A DNA stretch of 64,000 nucleotides, taken from contig CP054595.1 of the NCBI GenBank assembly GCA_013347225.1, positions 3,592,415-3,656,414 on the forward strand. Direction: 5' to 3'. Shown one piece after another: positions 33,398-42,333 of this stretch (positions are counted from its first letter, which is position 1; every line of letters begins with the position of its first letter). The position numbers were made by a program, and so were the translations under genes. Under the pieces are notes generated by a model. That model had not been told where the DNA came from, did not search any database, and worked only from the letters and a program-made list of their open reading frames with translations. This stretch comes from Candidatus Accumulibacter similis. GTDB lineage: Bacteria; Pseudomonadota; Gammaproteobacteria; Burkholderiales; Rhodocyclaceae.

Positions 33398-35182
33398 TCA
33401 GGCGCCGACGCGCGGTGTCGCCGGCGTGCTCCCGGCAACCGTCACCGGTGCCGGCCGGGCGGCGGCGCCCGGACGTTCTGCACCGCCCTGGTTCCCCGCG
33501 CGCAACGCCGCCAGAACCTGGTCGCGCGGTCCGTGCAGCTTGACCGTCCCTTCATGCATCACCAGAATGCTGTCCGCGACGGCCAGCGTGCTCAGGCGGT
33601 GGGTGATGATCACCACCGTGCGCTTCCGGGCCTTGAGGCGCCGCAGCGTTTCCGCCAGCGCCGCTTCCCCCTGGTCATCCAGGTTCGAATTCGGCTCGTC
33701 GAGCACGATCAGCGCCGGATCGCCATAGAGCGCCCTGGCCAAACCGATCCGCTGCTTCTGCCCGCCCGAAAGGGCGCTGCCGCCGTCGCCCAGCGGCGTG
33801 TCGTAGCCCATTGGCAACAGCAGGACCAGGTCATGGACACCCGCAGCCTGCGCCGCTGCCAGAACCCGTTCCGAGTCGATCTCGCCGAAACGGGCGATGT
33901 TCTCGGCAACGGTTCCGTCGAACAGCTCGATGTCCTGCGGCAGATAGCCGAGATGGCGACCCAGCTCGTCCTTGTTCCACTTGAACACCTCGGCGCCATC
34001 GAGCCGCACGGAACCGGCCAGCGGCGGCCAGACGCCGACGAGCAGGCGCGCCAGTGTGGACTTCCCGGAAGCACTCGGCCCGATGACCGCGACGACTTCG
34101 CCCGCCTGCAGGCTGAAGCTGACATTCTTGAGGATCAGCACCCTGCTGCCGGGAGCCGCGGTCGCCGCATTCTCCACCAGTACGACGCCATCGGGTCGAG
34201 GCAACGGCATGCCGGCAACGCGGGCCGGATAGACCTGCAGCAACTCGGCCAGGCGCCCATACGCCGCGCGCGCCGATACCAGCTGCTTCCAGTTGGCGAT
34301 CAGGACCTCGACCGGAGCCAGCGCACGACCCATGATGATCGAGCCGGCGATCATCATGCCGGGCGTGATCTCGCCCTCGATCGCCAGCAGCGCACCATAA
34401 CCCAGTGCCAGCGACTGCATCGAAATCCGCACGAAACGGGTGATGGCGTTGAGCACACCCGCACGATCGCTCGCCAGAGCCTGCTGCATCAGGAACTTCT
34501 GGTGCAACTTGAACCAGCGACCGCGAATCGCCGGCAGCATTCCCATCGCCTCGATCACTTCGGCGTTGCGCAGATTGTTGTTGGCCTGCGCACTTGCGGC
34601 CATCGCCAGCTTCTGCGCCTCGCCCAGGGGCCCCGCCGAAACCCGCTCGTTGACCACCGCCAGGATCACCAGCAGCAGCACCCCGATCAGCGCGAAAATC
34701 CCGAGCTGTACGTGCAGCATGAAGATCACCAGAACATAGATCGGCATCCACGGCGCATCGGTCAGGGCAATCAGGCCGGCACCCGTCAGCGTCTGCCGCA
34801 TCGAGGCAAGGTCGTTCAGCGCCTGTGCCGGATTCTGGCCCGCGTGGCGCAGGTTGCGCTCGAAGGTCGCATCGAAGACGCGGGCATTGATGTCGAGATC
34901 GAGGCGCGCGCCGACACGAACCAGCACCATTGACCGGATCCACTCGAGCACCGACATGAGCCCGAACAGGCCGAGCGTGATCAGCGTCAGCATCAGCAGA
35001 GTCGTGACGTTGCGGCTGCCGAGCGCGCGGTCGTAGATCTGCAGCATGTAGATCGCCGGCGTCAGCATCAGCAGGTTGACGAAGAAACTGAAGCTGCCGA
35101 CGGTGATGAACGCCCGGCGAAGCGACAGCAGCACCTCGGCAAGCTCGCTGCGTTGCTGCGCTGGCCTATTCATTGCCGCCAT
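33398..35182 (-). CDS. Type I secretion ABC permease/ATPase (PrtD family)
   Basis: A 594-residue fused exporter with a six-helix membrane domain (about residues 20-310) and a C-terminal nucleotide-binding domain: Walker A GPSASGKST, signature LSGGQKQRIGLARAL, Walker B LIVLDEPNS and an H-loop ITHRLS. The family, PrtD/HasD-like, exports proteins with C-terminal secretion signals (RTX proteases, lipases, adhesins) in one step. No N-terminal C39 peptidase domain is present. No obvious RTX substrate is encoded in the window. The start is uncertain by two codons (ATG at 35182 or 35173). Confidence 0.93.
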   Translation of the reverse strand: MAAMNRPAQQRSELAEVLLSLRRAFITVGSFSFFVNLLMLTPAIYMLQIYDRALGSRNVTTLLMLTLITLGLFGLMSVLEWIRSMVLVRVGARLDLDINARVFDATFERNLRHAGQNPAQALNDLASMRQTLTGAGLIALTDAPWMPIYVLVIFMLHVQLGIFALIGVLLLVILAVVNERVSAGPLGEAQKLAMAASAQANNNLRNAEVIEAMGMLPAIRGRWFKLHQKFLMQQALASDRAGVLNAITRFVRISMQSLALGYGALLAIEGEITPGMMIAGSIIMGRALAPVEVLIANWKQLVSARAAYGRLAELLQVYPARVAGMPLPRPDGVVLVENAATAAPGSRVLILKNVSFSLQAGEVVAVIGPSASGKSTLARLLVGVWPPLAGSVRLDGAEVFKWNKDELGRHLGYLPQDIELFDGTVAENIARFGEIDSERVLAAAQAAGVHDLVLLLPMGYDTPLGDGGSALSGGQKQRIGLARALYGDPALIVLDEPNSNLDDQGEAALAETLRRLKARKRTVVIITHRLSTLAVADSILVMHEGTVKLHGPRDQVLAALRAGNQGGAERPGAAARPAPVTVAGSTPATPRVGA

Positions 35183-35514
35183 TCCCTGAAGACACGCTGC
35201 CTCTCCTTCCCGATCCTGGCCTCAAACCGCCGCCGGCAGTCGGCGCCAGCGACGTGCCGGGCAGGAACCTGCTCTGCGGCGGGGGACAATGATGACCGAT
35301 GCGCGCGACAAGGACCAGCCTCGCGGCCCTGGGCGTCGCCCAGCGCCCATCCGGTGTCCGTTGCGCCACACCAACTGCATCCCAGCGCGCCTGCACGCGC
35401 CATGCGGGGCGACGAGGCGCCGCCCTGGCGAGGCCGATGACGATGGCTGGCGCCCAGCAGCATCATCCGTGAGCGCAGGGCCATCATCGCCAGCAATCGC
35501 CCTGACGGAGCCAA
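35183..35514. other. Intergenic region upstream of the type I secretion operon
   Basis: About 330 bases with no gene or RNA that I can support. Open frames on both strands have poor composition. It must contain the secretion operon promoter on the minus strand, but I see no clear -35/-10 pair. Confidence 0.5.
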
Positions 35515-35745
35515 CTACCGGTCGCGGGAGGAGGCTTTCCCACCGGCCCTGCCGCGTCCGTCAAGCGCCAGCAGCAGCAGGAAGCAGCCGGCGACAAGCG
35601 CTGCGATTCCCCCCTGCAGCACCGTCAGCAGTTCGAAGCCTGCGAGATAGTGCTTGCCTGCCAGACGCGTTGCCACGACAACGATGCAGAGCAACAGGCC
35701 GCTGCCACCGATGGCACGTCCAACCAAGAGCAGAAGAGCTTCCAT
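35515..35745 (-). CDS. Small two-span membrane protein, unknown function
   Basis: A 76-residue protein with two hydrophobic segments (about residues 3-24 and 36-57) separated by a short loop and ending in a charged Arg/Lys-rich tail (GRGRAGGKASSRDR). I do not recognise the family. The ATG at 35745 follows a purine-rich AAAGGGGG at a sensible distance. An in-frame TTG two codons upstream is less likely. It lies between the solute-binding protein and the secretion operon on the same strand. Confidence 0.6.
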   Translation of the reverse strand: MEALLLLVGRAIGGSGLLLCIVVVATRLAGKHYLAGFELLTVLQGGIAALVAGCFLLLLALDGRGRAGGKASSRDR

Positions 35746-35936
35746 GTGCAACCCCCTTTCATCAATGAATGCAGCAGCCGGTCAGCACCGGGCGGACCGC
35801 CATCCGACCACGGATGCGGGGCATCCATGTCGCCACGGGAAGCCGCGCGCCGGCAGCGACGCCGATGCGGCGAGGCCGGGAACCGGGCTGCGTGCACGCC
35901 GACCGGCTCGCGCGCAGCGCGCCGGCCCGTGCCGGC

Positions 35937-36797
35937 CTATTCCGGAAGCCCGTTCAGATAATACAGGCTGTCCAGCCGCGCGCCCGGTTTGGCAAGATGA
36001 CCGAACCAGCGATCGTATATCTCGTAAATCTCACGGCTGCGCGACAGTCGCGCCAGAACCGAGTTCACCGCCAGGCGGAAATCGGCGTCGTTGCGCCGCA
36101 GCATCAGCGCATACGGCTCATAGGAAAAGGTCTCGGGGCCGATCGCCCAGTCGGTCTGGCTGCCGGAATCGAGCGCCAGTCCGATCAGCAGCGAGCGATC
36201 CGAGGTGTAGGCGTCGGCCTTGCCCTGCAGCAGTGCGGCCAGCCCGTGCTGATGGTCGCCGACCGTGACCACTTCGGCACTGACCCGGTGCTGTGCCAGC
36301 GCCGCGACGAGTGTCCGCTCGCTGGTCGTGCCGCCAGCGACGGCGATCTTCCTGCCGCCCAGATCCTCGATGCGCCTGATTCCGGCAGCGCGCCGCGACA
36401 AGTAGGAAGCGCCATCGATGAAGGTCGGCAGGCTGAAGTCCACCTCCTGCATGCGTGACAACGATGCCGTCGTGGAACCGCATTCGAGGTCGATCTCGCC
36501 CGACTTCAGCTTCGCGATCCGATTCTCCGGAGTCACCGCGACCCAGAGCAACTGCAGTTCCTCGAGACCCAGTTGCCTGGCGACGCCGGCGACCACGCGT
36601 ATGCACAGGTCCACCGAGTAGCCCCAGGGCTGGTTGTCATTGCCGGTATAGGAGAAGGGAATCGACGAATCGCGGTAGCCGAGCGCGATCGTCCGGCTCG
36701 CCCTGATCTTGTCGAGCGTCCCTGCCGCCTGCACCATCGGCGCCAGCGACAACAGCAGGCCAGCCACCAGCCAGCAACACGAGCGATGCAGCCGCAT
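35937..36797 (-). CDS. Amino-acid ABC-type periplasmic solute-binding protein (SBP_bac_3)
   Basis: A 286-residue periplasmic binding protein of the polar amino acid type. The signal peptide is at residues 1-25 (hydrophobic core LVAGLLLSLAP, cleavage near VQA-A). It is followed by the family start TLDKIRASRTIALGYRDSSIPFSY and the ligand-site region GEIDLECGSTTASLSR, similar to glutamate/aspartate binding proteins. The ATG at 36797 is chosen for a strong AGGAGGAG upstream. No permease or ATPase genes are adjacent, so it may be an orphan or serve a sensor. Confidence 0.85.
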   Translation of the reverse strand: MRLHRSCCWLVAGLLLSLAPMVQAAGTLDKIRASRTIALGYRDSSIPFSYTGNDNQPWGYSVDLCIRVVAGVARQLGLEELQLLWVAVTPENRIAKLKSGEIDLECGSTTASLSRMQEVDFSLPTFIDGASYLSRRAAGIRRIEDLGGRKIAVAGGTTSERTLVAALAQHRVSAEVVTVGDHQHGLAALLQGKADAYTSDRSLLIGLALDSGSQTDWAIGPETFSYEPYALMLRRNDADFRLAVNSVLARLSRSREIYEIYDRWFGHLAKPGARLDSLYYLNGLPE

Positions 36798-36988
36798 CGG
36801 ACTCCTCCTGAATGAAGAAAAAAGACCGGCACCCGACGGGTGCTGATTCTCACATGGCGGCCGTGGCCTGGAAATCGCCCTCGTCCAGCCACATGCCATG
36901 TGTCGTGGTTCGCTCCACCGTGCCTTGCCTCTCGGCCTGCTCGCGACCATTTCCACAACCTCTCAGCCGGCGGCCTCCCCCCCGCCCG

Positions 36989-37774
36989 CTACTGCCAGGC
37001 AGCGAGGAACTCATGCCAGTGCGCCTTGTCGAGCCGTTGCAGGGCAGCACGAACGCTGGCCTGCTCCTGCTCGTATCCGCTCGCCGCGATCTCGCCGCGC
37101 ATCAGCCGGAAGCGCAGAGCCACGAGATAGGTGTTGACGGCGTCGGTCTCGCAGTAATCGCGGATCTCGGCGCTGCGCCCCTCCTGCCACGCCTGCCAGA
37201 CCTTGCCGCCATCCATGCCGAGCTTGCCCGGAAAACCGATCAGCCGTGCCAGCTCGTCGAGCGGGACGGCGGCCCGCGGCTGATAGAGTGCCAACAGGTC
37301 CATCAGATCGAGGTGACGCGTGTGATAGCGGCTGATGTAGTTGTTCCACTTGAAGTCGCGACTGTCGGCATGATCACCGTCGCCGAGATCCCAGTAGCGC
37401 GGCGCGACCAGCCCGTGGATCAGTCCCCGGTAATGCAGCACCGGCAGGTCGAAGCCGCCGCCGTTCCAGGACAACAGTTGCGGCGTGAACTTCTCCACTC
37501 CGTCGAAGAAGCGCTGAATGATCTCCGCCTCGCCCAACTCGGGTGCCGCCAGCGACCAGACCCGGAAATCCCTGCCCAGGCGCAGCGCGCAGGAGATCAC
37601 CACCACCCGCTGCAGGTGCAACGGCAGGAAGTCGTTGCCGGTCGCCGCCCGCCGTCGCTGGAAGGCGAGTTCGGCGACCTCCTCGTCGGACAGAGTCCGG
37701 TCGAGCAGGTGCAGGCGCCGCAGACCCTCGACGTCGGGGACCGTCTCGATGTCAAAGGCGAGGACCGGCTTCAT
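36989..37774 (-). CDS. Predicted 3'-5' exonuclease, PolB-like (PF10108 type)
   Basis: A 261-residue DEDD-type nuclease. The first metal-binding motif FDIETVPD lies at residues 7-14, a second Asp lies in SWNGGGFDLPVL, and the third in DYCETDAVNTY with the downstream Tyr, as expected for the DEDDy group. Members are thought to act on nucleic acid 3' ends; the specific role is not known. It ends the ihfB-lapB-hldA-hldD-cysM gene run and starts 10 bases after the cysM stop. Confidence 0.82.
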   Translation of the reverse strand: MKPVLAFDIETVPDVEGLRRLHLLDRTLSDEEVAELAFQRRRAATGNDFLPLHLQRVVVISCALRLGRDFRVWSLAAPELGEAEIIQRFFDGVEKFTPQLLSWNGGGFDLPVLHYRGLIHGLVAPRYWDLGDGDHADSRDFKWNNYISRYHTRHLDLMDLLALYQPRAAVPLDELARLIGFPGKLGMDGGKVWQAWQEGRSAEIRDYCETDAVNTYLVALRFRLMRGEIAASGYEQEQASVRAALQRLDKAHWHEFLAAWQ

Positions 37775-37783
37775 CGACCGCGT

Positions 37784-38689
37784 TCAGGCCGGGAAGACGC
37801 CGGTCGACAGGTAGCGGTCGCCGCGGTCGCAGACGATGCTGACGATGGTTGCATTCTCTACTTCAGCCGCCAGCCGCAGCGCGACGGTCAGCGCGCCGCC
37901 CGAAGAGATGCCGGCAAAGATGCCTTCCTCGCGCGCCAGGCGACGCGTCATCTCTTCCGCCGCACCCTGTGACACCGACTCGACGCGATCCACGCGCGTG
38001 CGGTCGAAGATTTTCGGCAGGTAGGCTTCCGGCCACTTGCGTATCCCCGGTATCTGCGAACCGTCCTCCGGCTGGCAGCCAACGATGCAGACCGCCTGGT
38101 TCTGCTCCTTGAGGTAGCGCGAGACCCCCATGATCGTGCCGGTGGTTCCCATGCTGCTGACGAAATGGGTGATGCCGCCGGCCGTCTGTCGCCAGAGTTC
38201 CGGGCCGGTTCCCTCATAGTGCGCCAGTGGATTGTCGGGATTGGCAAACTGATCGAGAATGATGCCTCGCCCCTCCCTCTGCATGCCCTCGGCGATGTCG
38301 CGAGCCAGTTCCATGCCACCATCGCGCGGCGTCAGCACCAGCTCGGCGCCAAAGGCACGCATCGTCTGCCGCCGCTCGACGCTCTGGTTCTCGGGCATCA
38401 CCAGCAGCATCCGGTAGCCGCGAGCGGCGGCCACCATTGCCAGCGCGATGCCGGTGTTGCCGGAGGTCGCCTCGATCAGCGTGTCGCCGGGCCGGATGTC
38501 GCCGCGTCGTTCGGCACGGGCGATCATCGACAGCGCCGGGCGATCCTTGACCGATCCGGCCGGATTGTTGCCCTCGAGTTTCGCCAGGATACGGTTGCCC
38601 CGCTCCTCGCCGAGCGCGCCCGGCAAACGTTTCAGCAGCACCAGCGGCGTGTTGCCAACCTGGTCCTCGAGGGTTTCAGCCATGTGCAT
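37784..38689 (-). CDS. cysM: Cysteine synthase B
   Basis: PLP-dependent O-acetylserine (thiol/thiosulfate) lyase making cysteine or S-sulfocysteine. The PLP Lys is in [12 protein letters not shown] and the phosphate-binding loop is [12 protein letters not shown]. The shorter length (301 residues) and the active-site loop place it with CysM rather than CysK. Its first codons overlap the end of hldD. The start is ambiguous between adjacent ATGs at 38689 and 38683. Confidence 0.92.
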   Translation of the reverse strand: MHMAETLEDQVGNTPLVLLKRLPGALGEERGNRILAKLEGNNPAGSVKDRPALSMIARAERRGDIRPGDTLIEATSGNTGIALAMVAAARGYRMLLVMPENQSVERRQTMRAFGAELVLTPRDGGMELARDIAEGMQREGRGIILDQFANPDNPLAHYEGTGPELWRQTAGGITHFVSSMGTTGTIMGVSRYLKEQNQAVCIVGCQPEDGSQIPGIRKWPEAYLPKIFDRTRVDRVESVSQGAAEEMTRRLAREEGIFAGISSGGALTVALRLAAEVENATIVSIVCDRGDRYLSTGVFPA

Positions 38690-39680
38690 TCAGCCAGTCG
38701 ACGTAGCGTGGGACGGCCTCACCGACGTCGGCGAAGGGCGCCTGGTAGCCAACCCGGCGCAGCTTCGTCAGATCGGCCTCGGTGAAACTCTGATAGCGGC
38801 CCCTGAGATCCGCCGGAAACGGGATGTATTCGATCAATCCCCGCCCGACCAGTTCCGCCAGCGGCAGCGGATCCGCACCGGCAAGCGCCCGGCAGGCATT
38901 GACGTTCGCGACCGCCAGCTCGTTGAAGGTCTGTGCGCGACCGGTGCCGACGTTGAAAATCCCTGACTTCTCCGGGTGATCGAGAAAGAAGAGATTGACC
39001 CGGACGACGTCGTCAACGAACACGAAGTCGCGCCGCTGCTCGCCATCGGCATGCCCGTCACAACCGGCGAAGAGCCTGACCTTGCCTTCGCTGCGAAACT
39101 GGTGGTAGTGGTGGAAGGCTACCGACGCCATTCGCCCCTTGTGCGACTCGCGCGGTCCATAGACGTTGAAATAGCGGAAACCGACCACCTGCGAGCTCAA
39201 CGAACCATTCACCGTCAGCCTCTGGCGAACGATCTGATCGAAGAGGAATTTCGAATAGCCGTAGACGTTCAGCGGCGCCTCGTGCACCCGCTCCTCGCAG
39301 AAGACCCGGCCACCACCGTAGGTCGCCGCGCTCGAGGCATAGAGCAACGGCACCTCCTGGTCGAGGCACCAGTCGAGGATGCCAAGCGAGTAGCGATAGT
39401 TGTTCTCCATCATGTAGCGACCGTCGCTCTCCATGGTATCGGAGCATGCGCCCTGGTGCAGGATGGCATCGACGTCGCCGTCGAAATGGCCGGCCAGCAG
39501 GCGTTCGAGGAACTCCTGCTTGTCCAGATAATCGGCGATCTCGCAATCGACCAGGTTGCGGAACTTGTCGGCCCGTGTCAGGTTGTCGACGGCGATGACG
39601 CGGCGCACACCGCGCTCGTTCAGCGCCTTGACGAGATTCGCGCCGATGAAGCCAGCGGCGCCAGTGACGATGGTGTACAT
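38676..39680 (-). CDS. hldD: ADP-L-glycero-D-manno-heptose 6-epimerase
   Basis: A 334-residue short-chain dehydrogenase-like epimerase for the last step of LPS heptose precursor synthesis. The NADP-binding [11 protein letters not shown] is at the N-terminus, with Tyr-x3-Lys (YGYSKFLFD) and the family-specific [14 protein letters not shown] segment. It follows the heptose-7-phosphate kinase gene after nine bases. Confidence 0.96.
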   Translation of the reverse strand: MYTIVTGAAGFIGANLVKALNERGVRRVIAVDNLTRADKFRNLVDCEIADYLDKQEFLERLLAGHFDGDVDAILHQGACSDTMESDGRYMMENNYRYSLGILDWCLDQEVPLLYASSAATYGGGRVFCEERVHEAPLNVYGYSKFLFDQIVRQRLTVNGSLSSQVVGFRYFNVYGPRESHKGRMASVAFHHYHQFRSEGKVRLFAGCDGHADGEQRRDFVFVDDVVRVNLFFLDHPEKSGIFNVGTGRAQTFNELAVANVNACRALAGADPLPLAELVGRGLIEYIPFPADLRGRYQSFTEADLTKLRRVGYQAPFADVGEAVPRYVDWLNAHG

Positions 39681-39689
39681 GGGTTCACC

Positions 39690-40637
39690 TCATTTCAGCG
39701 CGGCCGCCAGTTCATCGCCACCGACCACCGCAGTCCCCAGCTTGCCGACGACCAGACCGGCGGCAACATTGGCCGCATGCACCGCTTCCGGCCAGCCCGC
39801 GCCGCAGGCGAGCGTCACCGCCAGGGTGGCGATCACCGTGTCACCGGCACCCGAGACGTCGAAGACTTCGCGCGCCACCGCCTTCTCGTGGATCAGCCCG
39901 GACTCGTGAAAGAGCGACATTCCCTCTTCACTGCGCGTCACCAGCAACGCCGCCAGCTGCAACTGCTCGCGCAACGCCGCCGCCTTGCGCGCCAGTTCGT
40001 CCTCATCGTGCCAGCGACCAACGACGGCGCGCAGCTCGGCGCGGTTCGGCGTCACCACCGTTGCACCGGCATACTTCGAGAAATCGTCACCCTTCGGATC
40101 GACGAGCACCTGCTTGCCGGCCGCGTTCGCCAGCCGGATCATCTCGCCGATGTGCGTCAGGCCCCCCTTGCCATAGTCCGAGAGGATCACCGCGTCACAG
40201 TCGGCGACGCGGGCGGAAAACTCGACCAGTTTCGCGCGCAGGACCTCGTGCGACGGCCAGGTTTCGAAGTCGATGCGCAGCAGCTGCTGCTGCCGGCCGA
40301 TGACGCGCAGCTTGACGGTGGTGCTGATCGCCGGATCGACATGCAGGCTGACGTCGATGCCGCTGGTCGCCAGCAGGTGCTGCAGGCTCTGCCCGGCCTC
40401 GTCGTCGCCGACGACCGACAGCAGCGAGGCACGCGCGCCCAGCGCCGCGACGTTGCGGGCGACGTTCGCCGCGCCACCCGGCCGCTCCTCGCTGCGGCCG
40501 ATGCGCACCACCGGCACCGGCGCCTCGGGCGAGATGCGCGCGACATCGCCGAACCAGTAGCGGTCGAGCATGACGTCGCCGACGATCAGCAGGCGCGCCC
40601 CCGACAGGTCAGGCAGCCGCATGCACGTCCCGGTCAA
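39690..40637 (-). CDS. hldA: D-glycero-beta-D-manno-heptose-7-phosphate kinase
   Basis: A PfkB/ribokinase-family kinase of 315 residues (310 from the ATG at 40622, which I find equally likely). The PfkB motifs GGAANVARNVAALG and DVSGAGDTVIA are present. It corresponds only to the kinase half of the E. coli HldE; the nucleotidyltransferase half (HldC type) is absent here and must be a separate gene elsewhere. It sits between lapB and hldD, so LPS heptose synthesis and LPS regulation genes are together. Confidence 0.92.
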   Translation of the reverse strand: MTGTCMRLPDLSGARLLIVGDVMLDRYWFGDVARISPEAPVPVVRIGRSEERPGGAANVARNVAALGARASLLSVVGDDEAGQSLQHLLATSGIDVSLHVDPAISTTVKLRVIGRQQQLLRIDFETWPSHEVLRAKLVEFSARVADCDAVILSDYGKGGLTHIGEMIRLANAAGKQVLVDPKGDDFSKYAGATVVTPNRAELRAVVGRWHDEDELARKAAALREQLQLAALLVTRSEEGMSLFHESGLIHEKAVAREVFDVSGAGDTVIATLAVTLACGAGWPEAVHAANVAAGLVVGKLGTAVVGGDELAAALK

Positions 40638-40704
40638 CCAGAGGCTGTCGGCACGCCAGCCCGGCGCCGCGCGCGGCAGGCACTGAAAATCGCAAGGGAG
40701 ACTC

Positions 40705-41874
40705 CTAAGGTGTCAGATCGAACTCTTCGCTGCGCTTCGGAGAATAGGTCTCCCAGCCGCCGCAGGCCGGACAGCGCCAATAGAACTGGCGTGCCTTGAA
40801 GCCGCAATTATCGCACCGATAACGCGCCAGACGACGCGTGTACGTCTGCACGATGCCTTTCGCCAGTTCCAGGTCGGGGCGGCTTTCGGCGCTGGCGAGC
40901 AGCAGTCTCGCCTCGAGCAGCTTGTCGAAGCCGAGCAGGGTCGGGTTCCGCTTCAACTCGTCACGCACCAGTTCGTAGGCGGCCTCAGCGCCGTCGCCCT
41001 CGAGAACGAGCTGGAAGACGACGTCCAGCAGATCGAGCGACGGATAGTGCTCGAGGTAGCCGCGCAGCAGGCGCAGGCCGGCATCGCGCCGGTCGAGCTT
41101 GCGGAAGGCGCCGAGCAGGCGCTGCGCCACGAGCGCCAGATACGCCGGATCCTGCTGCTCGATCCGCTGCCAGGACTCGATCGCCGCCTCCCACTGCTCC
41201 TCCTGCAACTGCATGTCGCCGCGCAGCAGGCTGGCGCGAACGCACTTGCGGTTGCGTTCGAGCGCCGTCTGCAGATAGCCGGCGGCAAGATCGCGGCGCG
41301 AACGGATCATCTCCGCCGCCGCCAGCTCGCAGTAATACTCTGCGATCTCCTTGTGCGACGCGAAATCCGGCAGTTCGGAGGCGATCGCGATCGCCTTCTC
41401 CCAGTGCTTCTCGAGCTGGTAGATCTCGAGCAGGTTGCGCTTCGCGTCCTCGCCCAGATCCGAGTCGCGCAGCTTGTCGAAAACGGCCTCGGCGCGATCG
41501 AGCAGCCCTGCCTTGAGATAGTCCTGCCCGAGTTCGGCCAGAGCCTGCAACTTCAGCTCCTGCTTCAGGTCCTCGCGCTCGATGAGATTCTGGTGCATGC
41601 GGATCGCGCGATCGGTTTCGCCACGCCGGCGAAACAGGCTGCCGAGGGCGAAGTGCAGCTCGATCGTCTGCGGATCCACCTTGACCGCCTCGACGAAAGC
41701 CTCGATGGCACGGTCGGGCTGCGCGTTGAGAAGAAAGTTCAGCCCCTGGAAATACGAACGCGGCAGCGCGCGCGACTCGCGCACCAGATGACGGATGTCG
41801 ATCCGTGCCGCCAGCCAGCCGAGGCCGAAGAACAGCGGAAACAGCAACAACTGCCAGTAGTCGAATTCAATCAT
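40705..41874 (-). CDS. lapB: LPS assembly protein LapB (YciM)
   Basis: A 389-residue inner-membrane-anchored TPR protein that in E. coli regulates LpxC turnover, balancing LPS against phospholipids. An N-terminal membrane anchor is at about residues 6-22. It is followed by the conserved ESRALPRSYFQGLNFLLN segment, TPR repeats to about residue 340, and a C-terminal rubredoxin-like zinc module with two Cys-x2-Cys pairs (CDNCGF and CPACGGW). The start overlaps a 29-codon frame that looks like a lapA remnant. Confidence 0.93.
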   Translation of the reverse strand: MIEFDYWQLLLFPLFFGLGWLAARIDIRHLVRESRALPRSYFQGLNFLLNAQPDRAIEAFVEAVKVDPQTIELHFALGSLFRRRGETDRAIRMHQNLIEREDLKQELKLQALAELGQDYLKAGLLDRAEAVFDKLRDSDLGEDAKRNLLEIYQLEKHWEKAIAIASELPDFASHKEIAEYYCELAAAEMIRSRRDLAAGYLQTALERNRKCVRASLLRGDMQLQEEQWEAAIESWQRIEQQDPAYLALVAQRLLGAFRKLDRRDAGLRLLRGYLEHYPSLDLLDVVFQLVLEGDGAEAAYELVRDELKRNPTLLGFDKLLEARLLLASAESRPDLELAKGIVQTYTRRLARYRCDNCGFKARQFYWRCPACGGWETYSPKRSEEFDLTP

Positions 41875-41956
41875 TGATCAGGCTTCCAGGCAGAACGCGA
41901 ATCGCCAGCAGGCTGAGGAACAGCGCGAACCTCCACATCCAGGGCGACGAACTCAT
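41867..41956 (-). pseudogene. Short frame resembling the N-terminus of lapA
   Basis: A 29-codon frame with one hydrophobic segment (MWRFALFLSLLAIRVLP) ends 8 bases inside lapB. In many proteobacteria lapA (DUF1049, about 100 residues) lies between ihfB and lapB. Here only 162 bases separate them, too little for lapA. The frame resembles the first membrane span of LapA, so it may be a deletion remnant or a small coupled peptide. Evidence is positional plus weak similarity. Confidence 0.35.
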
Positions 41957-41969
41957 CGATCAGCTCCCA

Positions 41970-42003
41970 CAGAAACGGGCGGCGACTCTCGTCGCCGCCC
42001 GTC
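41970..42003 (-). terminator. Hairpin after ihfB
   Basis: On the minus strand GGGCGGCGA / TCGCCGCCC forms a strong stem with a 6-base loop, followed by GTTTCTGT, a weak U-tract. It may attenuate rather than fully end transcription into lapB. Confidence 0.45.
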
Positions 42004-42036
42004 ATCTGCCGCGGCCCGGCGAGCCGGGGCAACGCG

Positions 42037-42324
42037 TCACTCCGGCGCGGCGTCCACGCGCTCGCGCAGTTCCTTGCCGGCCTTGAAATGAGGCACCCAT
42101 TTCTCGGGCACCTCGACCTTCTCGCCGGACTTCGGGTTGCGGCCGACCCGCGGCGGCCGGTAGTTCAAGGCGAAGCTGCCGAAACCACGAATCTCGATGC
42201 GATCGCCCCTGGCCAGGGCCTCTGCCATCGCCTCGAGAATCATCTTCACCGACATGTCCGCATCCTTGGCAACGAGTTGCGGGAAGCGCCGGGCCAGTTC
42301 GGCGATCAGATCCGACTTGGTCAT
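42037..42324 (-). CDS. ihfB: Integration host factor subunit beta
   Basis: A 95-residue DNA-bending protein of the HU/IHF family; with IhfA it binds and bends specific sites. [11 protein letters not shown] at the start and the [19 protein letters not shown] arm are canonical. It follows rpsA after nine bases, the conserved arrangement. Confidence 0.96.
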   Translation of the reverse strand: MTKSDLIAELARRFPQLVAKDADMSVKMILEAMAEALARGDRIEIRGFGSFALNYRPPRVGRNPKSGEKVEVPEKWVPHFKAGKELRERVDAAPE

Positions 42325-42333
42325 CCTCCAGCC

